NCBI RefSeq assembly: GCF_036884295.1
Contig: NZ_CP145608.1
Coordinates: 1,364,001-1,428,000, forward strand
Source of the DNA: Brochothrix thermosphacta DSM 20171 = FSL F6-1036
Lineage (GTDB): Bacteria; Bacillota; Bacilli; Lactobacillales; Listeriaceae
Length of the DNA stretch: 64,000 nucleotides
Direction of reading: 5' to 3'
Of this stretch, positions 9,012 to 20,000 are shown piece by piece. The position numbers were made by a program, and so were the translations under genes. The notes beneath the pieces were generated by a model, which saw nothing but the letters and a program-made list of their open reading frames with translations, was not told where the DNA came from and searched no databases. Position 1 is the first letter of the stretch, and each line of letters begins with the position of its first letter.

Positions 9012-11711
9012 TTAAACAGTTGCTACTGCTTTTTGGCGTAAAATTAATGGTAAAATTCCACCATTACGGTAGTAGATAACATCAATCAAACTGTCAAAAC
9101 GAGCGATGACTTGGAATTTCTTCACTGTTTCTCCAAGTGTTGCTGTCACAGTCACTAATTGGCGAACGGTCGCATTATCATCAATTTCAATATCAAATGT
9201 TTCTTCACCTGTTAGACCTAATGATTCAGCTGTATCGCCTGGTTGATATTGCATGGGTAGAATTCCCATCAATACAAGGTTAGAGCGGTGAATACGCTCA
9301 AAGCTCTCAGCAATAACAGCCTGTACACCTAATAGTTTTGGACCTTTTGCTGCCCAGTCACGACTTGAACCCATACCATAGTCTTTACCTGCTAAGACAA
9401 CTAATGGCGTCTGTGTCTCTTTGTAGGCCATCGCTGCCTCGTAAATAGACGTTACCTTTGTTTCAGGCCAATAGGTTGTGTAACCACCTTCTGTCCCCAC
9501 AGCGATTTTATTGCGAATACGAATATTTGCAAAGGTGCCTCGCATCATCACATCATGGTGGCCACGTCGCGAACCGTATGAGTTAAATGAACGAATTGGT
9601 ACATCTTGCTCACGTAAGTATTGTCCTGCAGGTGTATCTTTACCAATCGCACCGGCGGGTGAAATATGATCGGTTGTAACCGAGTCACCAAAATAAGCTA
9701 ACACACGCCCACCTTTAATATCAGTAATCGGTGCAATATCCATTGATAGATCATCAAAGAATGGTGGATTAGCGATATACGTTGAATCGTCATTCCAATC
9801 ATAAGATGCTTCATCTGTTGTTTCAATTGCATTCCACACGTCGTTATCATCAAATACTTGTGCATATTGTTCAATAAAGAGTTCCGGAGTCACAACTTCT
9901 TTAACTAATGCTTCAATTTCATGTTTTTCTGGCCAAATATCTCTTAGAAATACAGGTTGTCCTTCTTTATCCGTACCAAGTGATTCTGTTTCAAAATCAA
10001 ATGCTGTACGCCCTGCTAATGCAAACGCAACAACAAGTGGTGGTGAAGCTAAATAGTTAGCTTTGACTAAAGGATGGATTCTTCCTTCAAAGTTTCGGTT
10101 ACCACTTAAAACGGATGATACTAACAAGTCTTCTGCTTGAATCGCAGCTTCAATTTCTGGCAGTAAAGGACCTGAGTTACCGATACATGTTGTACAGCCA
10201 TAACCGACAAGGTTAAAGCCTAATTCATCCATATAAGGTGTTAAACCAGCATTATCTAGATAAGCCGTTACAACCTTTGAGCCTGGAGCTAAGGATGGTT
10301 TAACATAATCTGGTACTTTCAAACCTAATTCAACCGCACGTTTAGCAAGCAAACCTGCGCTTAATAATACGTATGGATTGGAAGTATTTGTACACGATGT
10401 AATCGCAGCAATCACAACAGCTCCTGTTGGCATTGTCACTTGACGGCCATCATCAAACTTAACTACAGCTTCGCGTTCACTTTCCTCTTTTGATAAACCG
10501 AATCCTTGGTTACCTGAGGGTGCAACGAGTGCTGTTTCGAAAGATTCTTTCATCTCAGTTAACGGAATTAAATCTTGTGGGCGTTTAGGCCCTGCTAGGT
10601 TAGGTGCGATTTCACTTAAATCAATTGTCACATTAGAAGAATATGTAATTTCTTCGGTCACATCATGGAATAATGCATTTTCTTTTAAGTAACTCTCAAT
10701 CACTTTGATTTGACGTTGCTTACGACCTGTTAAGGCTAAGTAGTTCAAAGTTTCATTATCAACTGGGAAAAAGCCACAGGTCGCCCCATATTCAGGTGCC
10801 ATGTTAGCTACTGTCGCACGATCTGATAATGTTAATGTTGCTAAACCTTCACCTGTAAACTCAACGAATTTACCAACAACACCGTGTTCCCGTAAAACTT
10901 GGGTCACTTTTAATGCTAAATCGGTTGCTGTCGCACCTGGTGGTAACGCATTTGTTAATTTGACACCCACGACTTCAGGAATAGGGAAGTACGATGGCTG
11001 ACCAAGCATCCCTGCTTCGGCTTCAATGCCACCTACACCCCATCCTAATACGCCCAAAGCGTTAACCATTGTTGTATGTGAATCAGTACCCACTAATGTA
11101 TCAGGATATAGAATGGTTTTACCAGCTTCTTCTTTTTCGAACACCACACGCGCCAAAAATTCAAGGTTAACTTGGTGAACAATACCAGTTGCTGGCGGCA
11201 CTGCTTGATAATTATCAAATGCTGATTGTGCCCATTTTAAAAATTCATAACGTTCTTGATTACGCTTGAATTCCAATGCCATGTTACGTTGCAAGGCATC
11301 TGCTGTTCCGTATGTATCTACTTGTACAGAGTGATCAATTACTAAGTCAACCGGTACTTCCGGGTTAATTGCCTCAGGGTTCCCACCGAGTTTCTGTAAT
11401 GCGTCACGCATTGCTGCTAAATCAACTACAGCTGGTACACCCGTGAAATCTTGTAGAATAACACGTGCAGGTTTAAACGGTACTTCACCTGGTTGAACAG
11501 CTGGTTGCCATTGTGATAATGCCTCAACATGTTCTTCTGTAATAATCAGGCCATCAAATTGACGTAAGACTGATTCCAATAGCACTCGTATGCTGTATGG
11601 TAAAGTTGTCACATCATTTAATTGGTCTTTACAGTAGCTGGCAATATCAAAATAAGTGTACACTTCATTATCGACTGTCAGCTCTGACATATAATCATTG
11701 TGTTTTAACAT
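9012..11711 (-). CDS. acnA: Aconitate hydratase A
   Basis: TCA-cycle enzyme that interconverts citrate and isocitrate with a [4Fe-4S] cluster. The family is bifunctional in some Bacilli, where the apo-form binds RNA. The 899 residues match the usual length. The three cluster cysteines are visible in [11 protein letters not shown] and [12 protein letters not shown], and the C-terminal swivel domain has the [13 protein letters not shown] segment. The gene (citB in Bacillus nomenclature) stands alone with its own promoter and terminator. A CcpC-type box lies about 90 bases upstream, fitting citrate-responsive repression known from Bacillus and Listeria. ATG 11711 follows a G-rich site; an ATG seven codons later is possible. 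Confidence 0.96.
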   Translation of the reverse strand: MLKHNDYMSELTVDNEVYTYFDIASYCKDQLNDVTTLPYSIRVLLESVLRQFDGLIITEEHVEALSQWQPAVQPGEVPFKPARVILQDFTGVPAVVDLAAMRDALQKLGGNPEAINPEVPVDLVIDHSVQVDTYGTADALQRNMALEFKRNQERYEFLKWAQSAFDNYQAVPPATGIVHQVNLEFLARVVFEKEEAGKTILYPDTLVGTDSHTTMVNALGVLGWGVGGIEAEAGMLGQPSYFPIPEVVGVKLTNALPPGATATDLALKVTQVLREHGVVGKFVEFTGEGLATLTLSDRATVANMAPEYGATCGFFPVDNETLNYLALTGRKQRQIKVIESYLKENALFHDVTEEITYSSNVTIDLSEIAPNLAGPKRPQDLIPLTEMKESFETALVAPSGNQGFGLSKEESEREAVVKFDDGRQVTMPTGAVVIAAITSCTNTSNPYVLLSAGLLAKRAVELGLKVPDYVKPSLAPGSKVVTAYLDNAGLTPYMDELGFNLVGYGCTTCIGNSGPLLPEIEAAIQAEDLLVSSVLSGNRNFEGRIHPLVKANYLASPPLVVAFALAGRTAFDFETESLGTDKEGQPVFLRDIWPEKHEIEALVKEVVTPELFIEQYAQVFDDNDVWNAIETTDEASYDWNDDSTYIANPPFFDDLSMDIAPITDIKGGRVLAYFGDSVTTDHISPAGAIGKDTPAGQYLREQDVPIRSFNSYGSRRGHHDVMMRGTFANIRIRNKIAVGTEGGYTTYWPETKVTSIYEAAMAYKETQTPLVVLAGKDYGMGSSRDWAAKGPKLLGVQAVIAESFERIHRSNLVLMGILPMQYQPGDTAESLGLTGEETFDIEIDDNATVRQLVTVTATLGETVKKFQVIARFDSLIDVIYYRNGGILPLILRQKAVATV

Positions 11712-11746
11712 AAGAAGCCCCCCGTTATCATATTTGTATACCTTTC

Positions 11747-11775
11747 ACTATAGCCTTTTTAAGGTGATAAGTAAA
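11747..11775 (-). promoter_or_regulatory. Probable acnA promoter
   Basis: TTTACT (11770-11775) and TATAGT (11747-11752) on the minus strand are 17 bases apart, about 40 bases upstream of the start codon. The -35 is weak, as expected for a regulated promoter. Confidence 0.5.
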
Positions 11776-11798
11776 ATAATTTATATTTTAATTCTAAC

Positions 11799-11813
11799 AT
11801 AAGGAAAACTTAT
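11799..11813. promoter_or_regulatory. Candidate CcpC operator upstream of acnA
   Basis: ATAAGGAAAACTTAT fits the ATAA-N7-TTAT dyad recognised by the LysR-type regulator CcpC in citB promoters. It sits about 25 bases upstream of the -35, with a further ACTTATC half-site nearer the -35. The spacing resembles the Bacillus arrangement. Binding is inferred from the motif only. Confidence 0.5.
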
Positions 11814-11858
11814 CATTAGAAGTTTAATATTTATTTAACAAAAGTTACTAATGCCTTA

Positions 11859-12285
11859 ATGAGTTATACCCTAGCCTAACAATTTTTATTTTAGTATGTT
11901 TCCTTGCCGTATTCTTAGATAACATCGGGATAGTTGCTGGTGTGGTCTCGCATTTATACTTGCGCTTATACTTATACCGGCTAATAAAAATCACGCACTT
12001 CCAAATGCATCTAAACCCGTTATCCCTGTAACATGTGGTGTTGTCCTTGTTACAATCATACTTGTGTTCTTCAATTTAACCCCTATTTTTGAGAATTTTA
12101 CCCGTTATGCCGCTATCTCTTTGCTGTTTTCATTGCTAGCTACTTTGTTAGTGATTGATTTAGTTGATTACTTTAAGAAACGAGCCACTAAAAAAGGGAA
12201 ACAACTGCGGAATAAATATTTCATAAACATTAACAGTCCTCTGCAGCTGTTTTTTTATTCAAAATTGATAAAATCGAGTTTTTAA
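11859..12285 (+). pseudogene. Decayed small membrane-protein gene with two frameshifts
   Basis: Three consecutive plus-strand frames join into one plausible membrane protein. MSYTLA starts at ATG 11859 and runs into a stop. The next frame continues LTIFILVCFLAVFLDNIG. After about base 11945 the third frame gives LAFILALILIPANKNH and later LVTIILVFFNLTP and ISLLFSLLATLLVIDLVDYF, ending in a Lys/Arg-rich tail. At least three to four hydrophobic segments are visible. Two single-base shifts would restore the frame, so it is a recently broken gene. I do not recognise the family. The last intact segment has a GTG at 12064 but no Shine-Dalgarno. Confidence 0.6.
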
Positions 12286-12317
12286 ACGTAGATCTCTCTC
12301 CCCTATTAAGAATCGAC

Positions 12318-12346
12318 AAAAAAGCAACTACCGAAAGGTAGTTGCT
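12318..12346 (-). terminator. Strong terminator downstream of the repeat array
   Basis: AGCAACTACC-gaaa-GGTAGTTGCT forms a perfect 10-bp stem (12323-12346), and the minus strand continues with six T residues. It probably ends the SNF2-transglycosylase transcript, about 350 bases past the last stop codon, so the repeat array in between would be transcribed. Confidence 0.75.
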
Positions 12347-12380
12347 TAGATAGAATAATACGATAAAGATTCCAACATAA

Positions 12381-12463
12381 GGAATGGTACTCAATTGCTT
12401 GAAGGATTGGTACTCAATTGCTTGAAGGATTGGTACTCAACTGCTTGAAGGATTGGTACTCGC
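12381..12463. repeat. 23-bp tandem repeat, three and a half copies
   Basis: Units beginning GGATTGGTACTCAATTGCTT repeat at 12381, 12404, 12427 and, partially, 12450, differing at one or two bases. A further copy of GGATTGGTACTCAATT occurs at about 12613 inside the neighbouring array. No open frame uses it convincingly. Confidence 0.85.
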
Positions 12464-12474
12464 TGTCGCTGCGT

Positions 12475-12690
12475 CCCATACTGTACTTGTAAGCTCATTT
12501 CTTCGCAACAATGTCAGCACCCATACTACTCTCGCAAGTTCATAACTTCGCCACAATGTCAGCACCCATACTGTTCTCGTAAAGCGGATAAATCCGCTAC
12601 GATATTAGCAAAGGATTGGTACTCAATTTCTGGCGAAATTTCCGTCCCATACTGTTCTCGTAAAGCGGATAAATCCGCTACGATAACAGC
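12475..12690. repeat. 45-bp hairpin-bearing repeat array, four copies
   Basis: Units opening with CCCATACT start at 12475, 12520 and 12565 (exact 45-base period) and again at 12646 after a short insert. Each unit carries its own small palindrome, for example AGCGGAT-aa-ATCCGCT in the third and fourth units and AAGTT-cat-AACTT in the second. The palindrome sequences differ while the flanks are kept, which suggests structure is conserved. This looks like a dispersed intergenic element family. Confidence 0.8.
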
Positions 12691-12692
12691 AG

Positions 12693-13268
12693 TTACTTAT
12701 ACAATTCCTTATAGATGTCTTGATAGTATAAAATGTCACGGACATAGATGTCAGAGTGGTTATAATCAAAGATCGCTTTTTTTAGATGTTTACGATCGAT
12801 GCTGGCTTTTGTTTTATTCAGATAGTTTGCTGTACTATAAATAGCATCCACGGCATTCATTGGATCAGCGATACCATCACCGTCTCCATCAACACCATAA
12901 CCGCCATATTTAGCGATTATTTTAACATCTGTCAGGTCTTTCTCCGTGACTTCGTTATTTTTCCCTGGATAGTTCCATCCTACCCAAGTTAATGGTAAAA
13001 ACTGCATGGGTCCAATTGCTCCAGCATTGGATACCATTGATTTTGAACGCGAGAAGTTCGTTTCAACCCGATGTACTGCTGCTAGTAGCTGCCAATCGAT
13101 GTTGTACTCTTTTCCAGCGGCTTTATATGTTTCAATATATTGTTTAGGAATGTGACCTTTGATTTTTATTGCTTGTGATTGCCAGAAACTTCCGAAGAGT
13201 AACGTAACAAACACAACTGTAAACAAGAGAAATCCAAAAGCGCGCACAACCCTTTTCATAAGTGTCAT
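12693..13268 (-). CDS. Membrane-anchored lytic transglycosylase
   Basis: Probably cleaves the glycan strands of peptidoglycan outside the membrane. The start is set at 13268 (MTLMKRVVRAFGFLL) because AGGAGAG precedes it; a second ATG at 13286 overlaps the stop of the upstream gene. The 191 residues have an N-terminal membrane helix (about 8-28). An SLT-type domain follows, with the likely catalytic Glu in HRVETNFSRS, GAIGPMQFLPLTW, a GVDGDGDGIADP loop and NAVDAIYSTANYL. No cell-wall-binding repeats are present. It is translationally coupled to the SNF2 helicase gene. Confidence 0.85.
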   Translation of the reverse strand: MTLMKRVVRAFGFLLFTVVFVTLLFGSFWQSQAIKIKGHIPKQYIETYKAAGKEYNIDWQLLAAVHRVETNFSRSKSMVSNAGAIGPMQFLPLTWVGWNYPGKNNEVTEKDLTDVKIIAKYGGYGVDGDGDGIADPMNAVDAIYSTANYLNKTKASIDRKHLKKAIFDYNHSDIYVRDILYYQDIYKELYK

Positions 13269-13282
13269 GAGCAACTCTCCTA

Positions 13283-16200
13283 TCATGATAATTTATCGGT
13301 ATTAAAAAGTAATTGTTTTAACTCATTAATGTTTATATTTGCTTTTTGTTCATTCGATGGTAGGATTTGATCAACTAATGATAGTTTTGATTGTTGTAAA
13401 TCACGAATATTTTCTTCAATCGTACCTTTCGAGATAATTCGAACCACATCTACATCTTTTGTTTGACCAATTCGATGCGCACGCGCTGCTGCTTGTTGTT
13501 CAACTGCGGGATTCCACCATAAATCATAGAGAATAACGCGGGATGCACCGGTTAAGTTAAGTCCTGTTCCTCCGGCTTTAAGCGAAATTAGAAAGACGGT
13601 ACGTTCACTATTGTTGAATGCCGTTGCCATTTCCATTCGTTTTGAAGCGTTTGTTTTTCCATCTAATAGGAAATAAGGAATGCCTAATTTTTCAAGTTCT
13701 TGTCCAATCAGTGGTAGCATTGAAGCAAATTGTGAAAAGATCAGCATCTGTTTATCTTCAGCGGCAGTTTCAGTCACTATTCGTAACAGTTCATCTAACT
13801 TCGCCGAGCCTCCTTGATAATCTTCTAAAATCAATCGTGGGTCATCACAAATTTGGCGTAAACGAGTCAACGCTGCTAATATCTGCATTCGTTGTTGTGG
13901 CTCGCTTTTATCTTCTTCAAGCGATACGCGCAAACTATTAATAACTTGCATGTAGATTCGTTTTTGCTCAGAGTTTAAATCAATCGATAAATTCGTTTCA
14001 TTCAAACTAGGCAAATCTGAGAGAATATCTTGTTTCAGTCGACGTAAAATAAATGGTGCTGTTAATTTTTTCACTTCGGCTGGTGGCAATTTTTTAAATT
14101 GTGTTAAGACTGGTAAGTAGCCAGGTAAAATAATCTGGAATAACGCCCATAAATCGTCACTTCTATTTTCAATCGGCGTACCACTTAACGCGACTTTATG
14201 TTTCGCTTTAACGTGTTTAGCGGCTTGCGAAATAAGTGAACGTGAATTTTTCAATGATTGAGCTTCATCGAGTACAAAACAACCCAGATGATGTTGACGA
14301 TATTCTTGTAAATCTTCACGCAACATCGCATAACTTGTAATGTAAATTTGATTCTCTTTCATTTCAGCGATAGCTTCTTGACGTTTTACTTTGTTACCAT
14401 CGATAATTTGAGCTTTAATTTCAGGAGCAAACTTACTCCACTCATTTTGCCAGTTGTAAACAACTGATGATGGACAAACAATCAACGTTGGTTCAAAGGA
14501 CTCGTATTTGTCTAATAGACTACAAATATAAGCAATTGTTTGAATTGTTTTACCGAGACCCATTTCATCCGCTAAAATACCATTTAACCCATACTGAGAA
14601 AGTAGACTTAACCAACTATAACCTTCAATTTGATGAGGTTGTAGCGTACCGCCCGTTAGTTTTTCACTGACTTTTTCTAAGTCCCAATCACCTGATTGCA
14701 TCAGGATCATCAAGTCGTGTAATTGGTCAGTAATATGAATTTGTGTTTCGCGGTTTTGCATTAGTGGCAACGCACGATAGATAGATAAACGTAATTGGTT
14801 TTGTTGCCAATCTGCTGGTTTAATTCGCATCTTACGCAACAAAGCGTGAAGCGCTAATGCTTCTTCTGATTCTAAAGAGATTAAACGCCCTTCTTCATCT
14901 TCATACACTAGCTCACCTTCAAGTATATGTTCAATTAATGATTTAGAATGATCTCCTTCAAAGTCTTTAAATTGCACTGAGAAATTGACATAACCATCTT
15001 GTGAATCTTCATTAAAATAAGTCTCTACAGGCATTTCTGTAATGATATTTTCTAACGATTCATCCATGACGATTTCAGCGTGCTCTCTTAACAGAGGCAC
15101 GATATATTTATAGAATACATATCGCTCACTTGCTTTCGCGCTGACCAATACAGTATTTTTTTTCACGTGTAAGGGGGCTTGTTCAAGAATTCGCATAACA
15201 GCATGCTCTGCATACGTATCACGAATAAATAATGCTTCGCCGCTTAATTCTGGCGTCCAACGATCAAAAAAGGGATCGTAACCAAAGTCATTATAATAAT
15301 GAGTGACTTGTAAACGATGCTCGTTATCGATTACCGCAATTTCAATGACGGTATGAATAGGATGATGTACAACTTCCATCTCTTCGAATTCTGGCAACTG
15401 AATTAAGGTGATTTTTTCTAAACTTGTCAAAATATAAGAAAAGAAGTTTGAATAATCTTCTTGCAGAACAAAATGGACCGTTTCTTCCGTTTTTTTCAAC
15501 CACTTTTTAATGATTGTGAACGGCTTAATCGTATGTTCTGAAAAGTGATAAAATGAGCCATCAAAAAAGACAAGTTGTTCTTGTTCGAACAGTAATAATT
15601 GCTCAAATTCTTGAAAATCAAAAGAGATGCCTTCTTCAACAAATTGATGATTCAAAGTGATTGGCACTTTTGTATTCTCATAAAACCCTTGAACAGGATA
15701 ACTAACATCTTGATAAGTGAAAGAGGCTAACTGCATCGGCATTTGTTTTAGTATCCTTACCATCATTTCACTCGTTAACGTTAATTGTTTCTCTTCAGCA
15801 TAGGTACGTGACCAATCGTTCGTATCATATATTCGCGCCATTCTTGCTAGCTCACTTAGATCAGTTAAAATTTGTTGGTGTGCCTTCGAAAACAAAATAT
15901 CTTTAAAATCGATTGTTAGACGAGGGTTAACTATGTAATAGGTATCGTTTTCCCAAGCTTTTAAAAATGCACGAATATCTTTTATCACATAATGTGTTTG
16001 ACCGACTTTACCAATCTGTAAAGAGATAGCGATTTTACGATCCGCTTCCGATACAAACAGCGGCATCAACATATAAGTCAGCTCATAGGGTGTACGTTCT
16101 GTTTTTTCGAAATCGTAATGGTAAGTGTCCTCTGCTAAATCCGAGGCAAAATCATTAATCAGTGAAACAGTGGTATTTTTAGGTCTTGGTTTAATTACTT

Positions 16201-16408
16201 TTTGCTGTACGAGTTCGTCAATGACTTTATTGATATGCACACATCCTGTTTTAGGGTCAGATTCGTATTCACGGCATTCACAACGATAAGTGGGGTCTTT
16301 TTCATTTAAGTGAAACGCAGAAACAATATAGCTCACCCGTGTATCTTTGACTGTGGCCATAATCATGTCATGCTCTTTGTCTTGACGCATATGAGTTATT
16401 GATAGCAT
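13283..16408 (-). CDS. SWIM-domain SNF2-family DEAD/DEAH helicase
   Basis: Large ATP-dependent DNA translocase of 1041 residues. The N-terminus has a SWIM zinc finger (CECREYE...CVH, about residues 43-58). A long middle domain leads to the two RecA-like lobes in the last 450 residues. These show motif I DEMGLGKTIQTI, motif II DEAQ, motif III SGTPIENR and motif VI QQAAARAHRIGQT. It corresponds to the Bacillus YwqA/Listeria SNF2 type; its substrate is not established. It starts one base before the GNAT gene stop and lies near sbcCD, hinting at DNA repair or chromosome maintenance. Confidence 0.93.
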   Translation of the reverse strand: MLSITHMRQDKEHDMIMATVKDTRVSYIVSAFHLNEKDPTYRCECREYESDPKTGCVHINKVIDELVQQKVIKPRPKNTTVSLINDFASDLAEDTYHYDFEKTERTPYELTYMLMPLFVSEADRKIAISLQIGKVGQTHYVIKDIRAFLKAWENDTYYIVNPRLTIDFKDILFSKAHQQILTDLSELARMARIYDTNDWSRTYAEEKQLTLTSEMMVRILKQMPMQLASFTYQDVSYPVQGFYENTKVPITLNHQFVEEGISFDFQEFEQLLLFEQEQLVFFDGSFYHFSEHTIKPFTIIKKWLKKTEETVHFVLQEDYSNFFSYILTSLEKITLIQLPEFEEMEVVHHPIHTVIEIAVIDNEHRLQVTHYYNDFGYDPFFDRWTPELSGEALFIRDTYAEHAVMRILEQAPLHVKKNTVLVSAKASERYVFYKYIVPLLREHAEIVMDESLENIITEMPVETYFNEDSQDGYVNFSVQFKDFEGDHSKSLIEHILEGELVYEDEEGRLISLESEEALALHALLRKMRIKPADWQQNQLRLSIYRALPLMQNRETQIHITDQLHDLMILMQSGDWDLEKVSEKLTGGTLQPHQIEGYSWLSLLSQYGLNGILADEMGLGKTIQTIAYICSLLDKYESFEPTLIVCPSSVVYNWQNEWSKFAPEIKAQIIDGNKVKRQEAIAEMKENQIYITSYAMLREDLQEYRQHHLGCFVLDEAQSLKNSRSLISQAAKHVKAKHKVALSGTPIENRSDDLWALFQIILPGYLPVLTQFKKLPPAEVKKLTAPFILRRLKQDILSDLPSLNETNLSIDLNSEQKRIYMQVINSLRVSLEEDKSEPQQRMQILAALTRLRQICDDPRLILEDYQGGSAKLDELLRIVTETAAEDKQMLIFSQFASMLPLIGQELEKLGIPYFLLDGKTNASKRMEMATAFNNSERTVFLISLKAGGTGLNLTGASRVILYDLWWNPAVEQQAAARAHRIGQTKDVDVVRIISKGTIEENIRDLQQSKLSLVDQILPSNEQKANININELKQLLFNTDKLS

Positions 16409-16993
16409 TTATTTATCATCCCTTAATGGTAATATTCGAAACATTCTATTATACATATGATCGCCAATCTTTAAAGTACCGTCTGTTTTAAAACCGACAC
16501 GCTCATATAGGGCACCTGCTTTAGGATTGTGCTGATCACAATTAAGACCTATACGCGTTTCACCCGCTTCGGCTGCCACTTCATTGGCATAATTCAGCAA
16601 TGCAGAACCAATCCCTTTACCGCGAGCCTCAGAGGAGGTAACTAACGCATCGATGTACCATTCGCCAGGAAACGTTTCAACATCCGGGAAAAGCACCTCG
16701 TCGGGTGGAAGATTAAATGAAGCATTATACTGCTTAAATGGTTCATCTAAACGTGCGGCATCACTGCCAGAATAACCACATAAAAAGCCTAAGATAGTAC
16801 CTGCTTGTTCATACACATAAAAGTTTTTATAACTATAACGTGATTCTTCACCTTCAATAATGGGAATTATTTTATTATTAAGTTCTTCATCAGACTTATA
16901 TTGTGCAAATACTGGCAACTCGATATCTCTTAAAATAACAGAGAGTAAAGGTGCTATTTGTTTTGCATCTTCTTTTTGGGCATTTCTCATCAT
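16409..16993 (-). CDS. GNAT family N-acetyltransferase
   Basis: Predicted acetyl-CoA-dependent acetyltransferase of 194 residues with unknown substrate. The acetyl-CoA loop is SEARGKGIGSALLNYA (about residues 120-135), followed by the HNPKAGALYERVGFK segment typical of the fold's last helix. The start codon is one of two adjacent ATGs with a rather distant AAAGGA. It directly precedes the SNF2 helicase gene, so it probably shares its transcript. Confidence 0.85.
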   Translation of the reverse strand: MMRNAQKEDAKQIAPLLSVILRDIELPVFAQYKSDEELNNKIIPIIEGEESRYSYKNFYVYEQAGTILGFLCGYSGSDAARLDEPFKQYNASFNLPPDEVLFPDVETFPGEWYIDALVTSSEARGKGIGSALLNYANEVAAEAGETRIGLNCDQHNPKAGALYERVGFKTDGTLKIGDHMYNRMFRILPLRDDK

Positions 16994-17066
16994 AACTATG
17001 CAAGTCCTTTCCTACATAAGTGTAAAACTCAATTGTATCTCTCTAAAGAATAGCACAAAAAGGGCA

Positions 17067-20000
17067 TTAATTGAAACTAAAATGCGTTGTTGAGCCTTTT
17101 GCTGTTTGATTGATAACTAATTTGCTGTGAATGCGTGATTTTAGTTCGGGTACATGTGAAATGATACCTACTAAACGACCATTTGCTTGTGTATCGAGCA
17201 ACATATCAATCGCTTGTTCAAGTGAATCTGGATCAAGTGTCCCAAACCCTTCATCAATAAAGATTGTCTCTAAAGACATACCGCCACTTAATTCTTGAAT
17301 ACAATCGGCCAAAGCCAAAGCTAACGCAAGTGACGCTTTAAAACTTTCACCACCGGAGAGTGTTTTTACATGCCTTGTTTTAGACGTATAAGCATCAATG
17401 ACAGATAGTTCAAGACCGCTCTGTGCATTCCCTTTTGTTAATTCTGCTTGACGTTGGAGTTGATAACGACCATCAGTCATCGTGCGTAAACGTGGGTTTG
17501 CATATTCTAAAATTAAATCAAGAAATGCCGTCAGCACATAACGCTCAAACGTTAATTTAGAACCATTTTTACCACGGGCCACATTTGCTAAATAACTAAC
17601 TTGTGAATACACAGACTCTGCTGATACAATCGCAGCCTGTTGCTTACGGTAGCCATTGATCAACTGCTCTTCTTGCCCCGCTTGTTGTTGATACACACGC
17701 ACACGCTGTTCAATAACGTGACGTTCTTCGTTACAAAGGTTTAAATTATTTTGAATACTAGCAATGTCAGGGTAAGTTTGTCCGTCTAATACACCTACTA
17801 ACGTTGCTAATTGCTCTTTTAATTGCGCATATTTTTGCTGATAAGCCGTGACTTGTTCTTTCAGTTCCAAGAAAACCTCAGAAGCTAAACAAGCTGCTTC
17901 AAAACTTGCTTGATCATTAAAACCTGCAGCTCGTTGTTTTTCAAGGATACTATTTGTCATTTCAGTTAAACGTTCTTGCTCTGTATGAAGTGCCTTTTCA
18001 GCTGAATCTAATGCTGCAGTTTGTTTAGTGAGCTGAATTTGGTTCGCTTGCACACGTTCAGATACACTTTGTTCTTCCGCTTCAAAAGCAGAAATAATCT
18101 GAGTGGCTTCTTCAACAGCTTTAATCACAGCCTTTAAATCATCTGGCCTTGGTGGTGTATCGGCTTCTAATCGCTGACGGTCACTGGCAATTCCTCTAAT
18201 TTGGGCAACTGCCGTTTTAAGCGCTACTTCCAACGCTTGTTTTTCTTCGAGGTGACGGTTGTAATTAGCAATCAAACGTTGTTGCTTTGCCTTCGCTTCT
18301 TCGTATGTTAGTACATAATTAAGTGCGCTGAGTTCCGCTTGCTCATCTTTCAAAGCTTGAACATGCCATTCGTATTGTTCAGAAGCTGTTGTAGCTGTTA
18401 CATTCAATTTTTCATAACTTGCCGCAATATGCCCAGCTGTTTGTTTTATTTGAAATTGTTTAGTTCTAATTTGAATTTTTGTTTCTTCTATTTGTGACAA
18501 AACACCCTTCATCAACTGCTCAATATCCGCAAGTGCTTTCTCACTATCAATCAAATGAGCCGCTTCTGCTATATGAGGATGAGACTCAGAACCACAAACA
18601 GGGCAAGCATCTCCTTCCTGTAGTTGTGACGCAATTTGTGCCACAAGCTGTTGACGTTCCTCTGCAATAATGTTCGAGCGCTCTTGTTGCAAGCGTTCGC
18701 TCTTGGCAACTTCTTTTGCAAGTTGTTGTTCAAGATAACCCACTGCCTCTGTGTCGCGTGACGAAGCATCAAGAAGTTCATCCACTTCACTATAAAGCTG
18801 CAACCAACGTTGTTGTTCTTCCATCCGTTGTGTTATAAGTAGACGTTGTGTTTCCTGACCTTGTGCACGCTCAACATGTTTTTCTGCTTCTACCACCAAT
18901 TGATTATCCGTCTCTAATAGGACAACTTGACGATCAAATTTTTCCTTATTGGCTTCTTGAGCTTTGACGATAGTGTTCATTTGCTCCTGCAAACTTTGCA
19001 GTTGTTGCCAGGCAGGCAAATAGCGTTGCCATTCTGCTGTTTCTGCTTTTGTTGTGAGGTACTGTTCACGTTTTGCTTCCAATTCTGCTTTTGTTGTTGT
19101 TAATTGGTCTGTTGTACTATTTAACAACGTTAATTCTTCTGCAGCGGTTTTAACCAGCTGTTCTTTTTCAAGTATGGCAGCTTTAATTTTTTCTTGTTCA
19201 CTGATCCATGCCATAATCGGTTGAGCTGCTGTTGCTTGTTCCAATAAATGACTTTGTCTAGACTGTTCCTCTGCCTGTTCTTCTAATGTTGCCAAAGATG
19301 TCGTTACTTGCTCACGCTGTTCCCATTGACGAATAAGCGTTTGTGCAATTGCAAGCTCCTGTTGGAGTTTTGTATGGCGCTGTTCAACGCTGTTTTTTTG
19401 CATCTCTGTACTTTCTAAAGCTGCTAAAGTTGCTTGATTCAACGTTGCTAAATGAGCCATAATATCGGAATGTTGTTGTAAATTTTCATCTGCTGCAGCC
19501 AATTCATGGTAATCATCACGTAACCCTTGCAATTGACGATCGATAACTTTCACAACTTCTTCAGATTCACGCTGTTTTTCAAAGAGTTGTTCCTGAATTT
19601 TTTTGTAGATGGCTGTATCCGCTAATTTTTGTAAAATCTCTTCTTTGTCTTTACTGTTGCTCATTAATAATTCACGGAATTCATTTTGAGGAATCATCAT
19701 TATTTGACGAAATTGCGTAACGGTTAAAGGTATAATCCCTGCCATTGCCTCTTGAACATCGCGTATATTGGCGCCAAGTACTGTTTCAGTATCTGATTCG
19801 AGTTTAAATAACGAGGCTTCCCCGCTAATTAAGCGTTGGCCAGAGCCACGTTTTTTATTAAGTAATTGTTGTGGGCGTCGAACAATACGATACCTGACAC
19901 CATTAGTGTCAAAAGTAAGGCTTACTTCTGTTGGTGTATCTGCATCCGCATAATCGGAGCGTAGTGATTGTGAATCGCGCATATCACCATTGGCTTCGCC

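Noticed and set aside
12360-12690. Repeat array as a CRISPR locus
   Set aside because: Units are directly adjacent without unique spacers of regular size, the palindromes vary and no cas gene is nearby.
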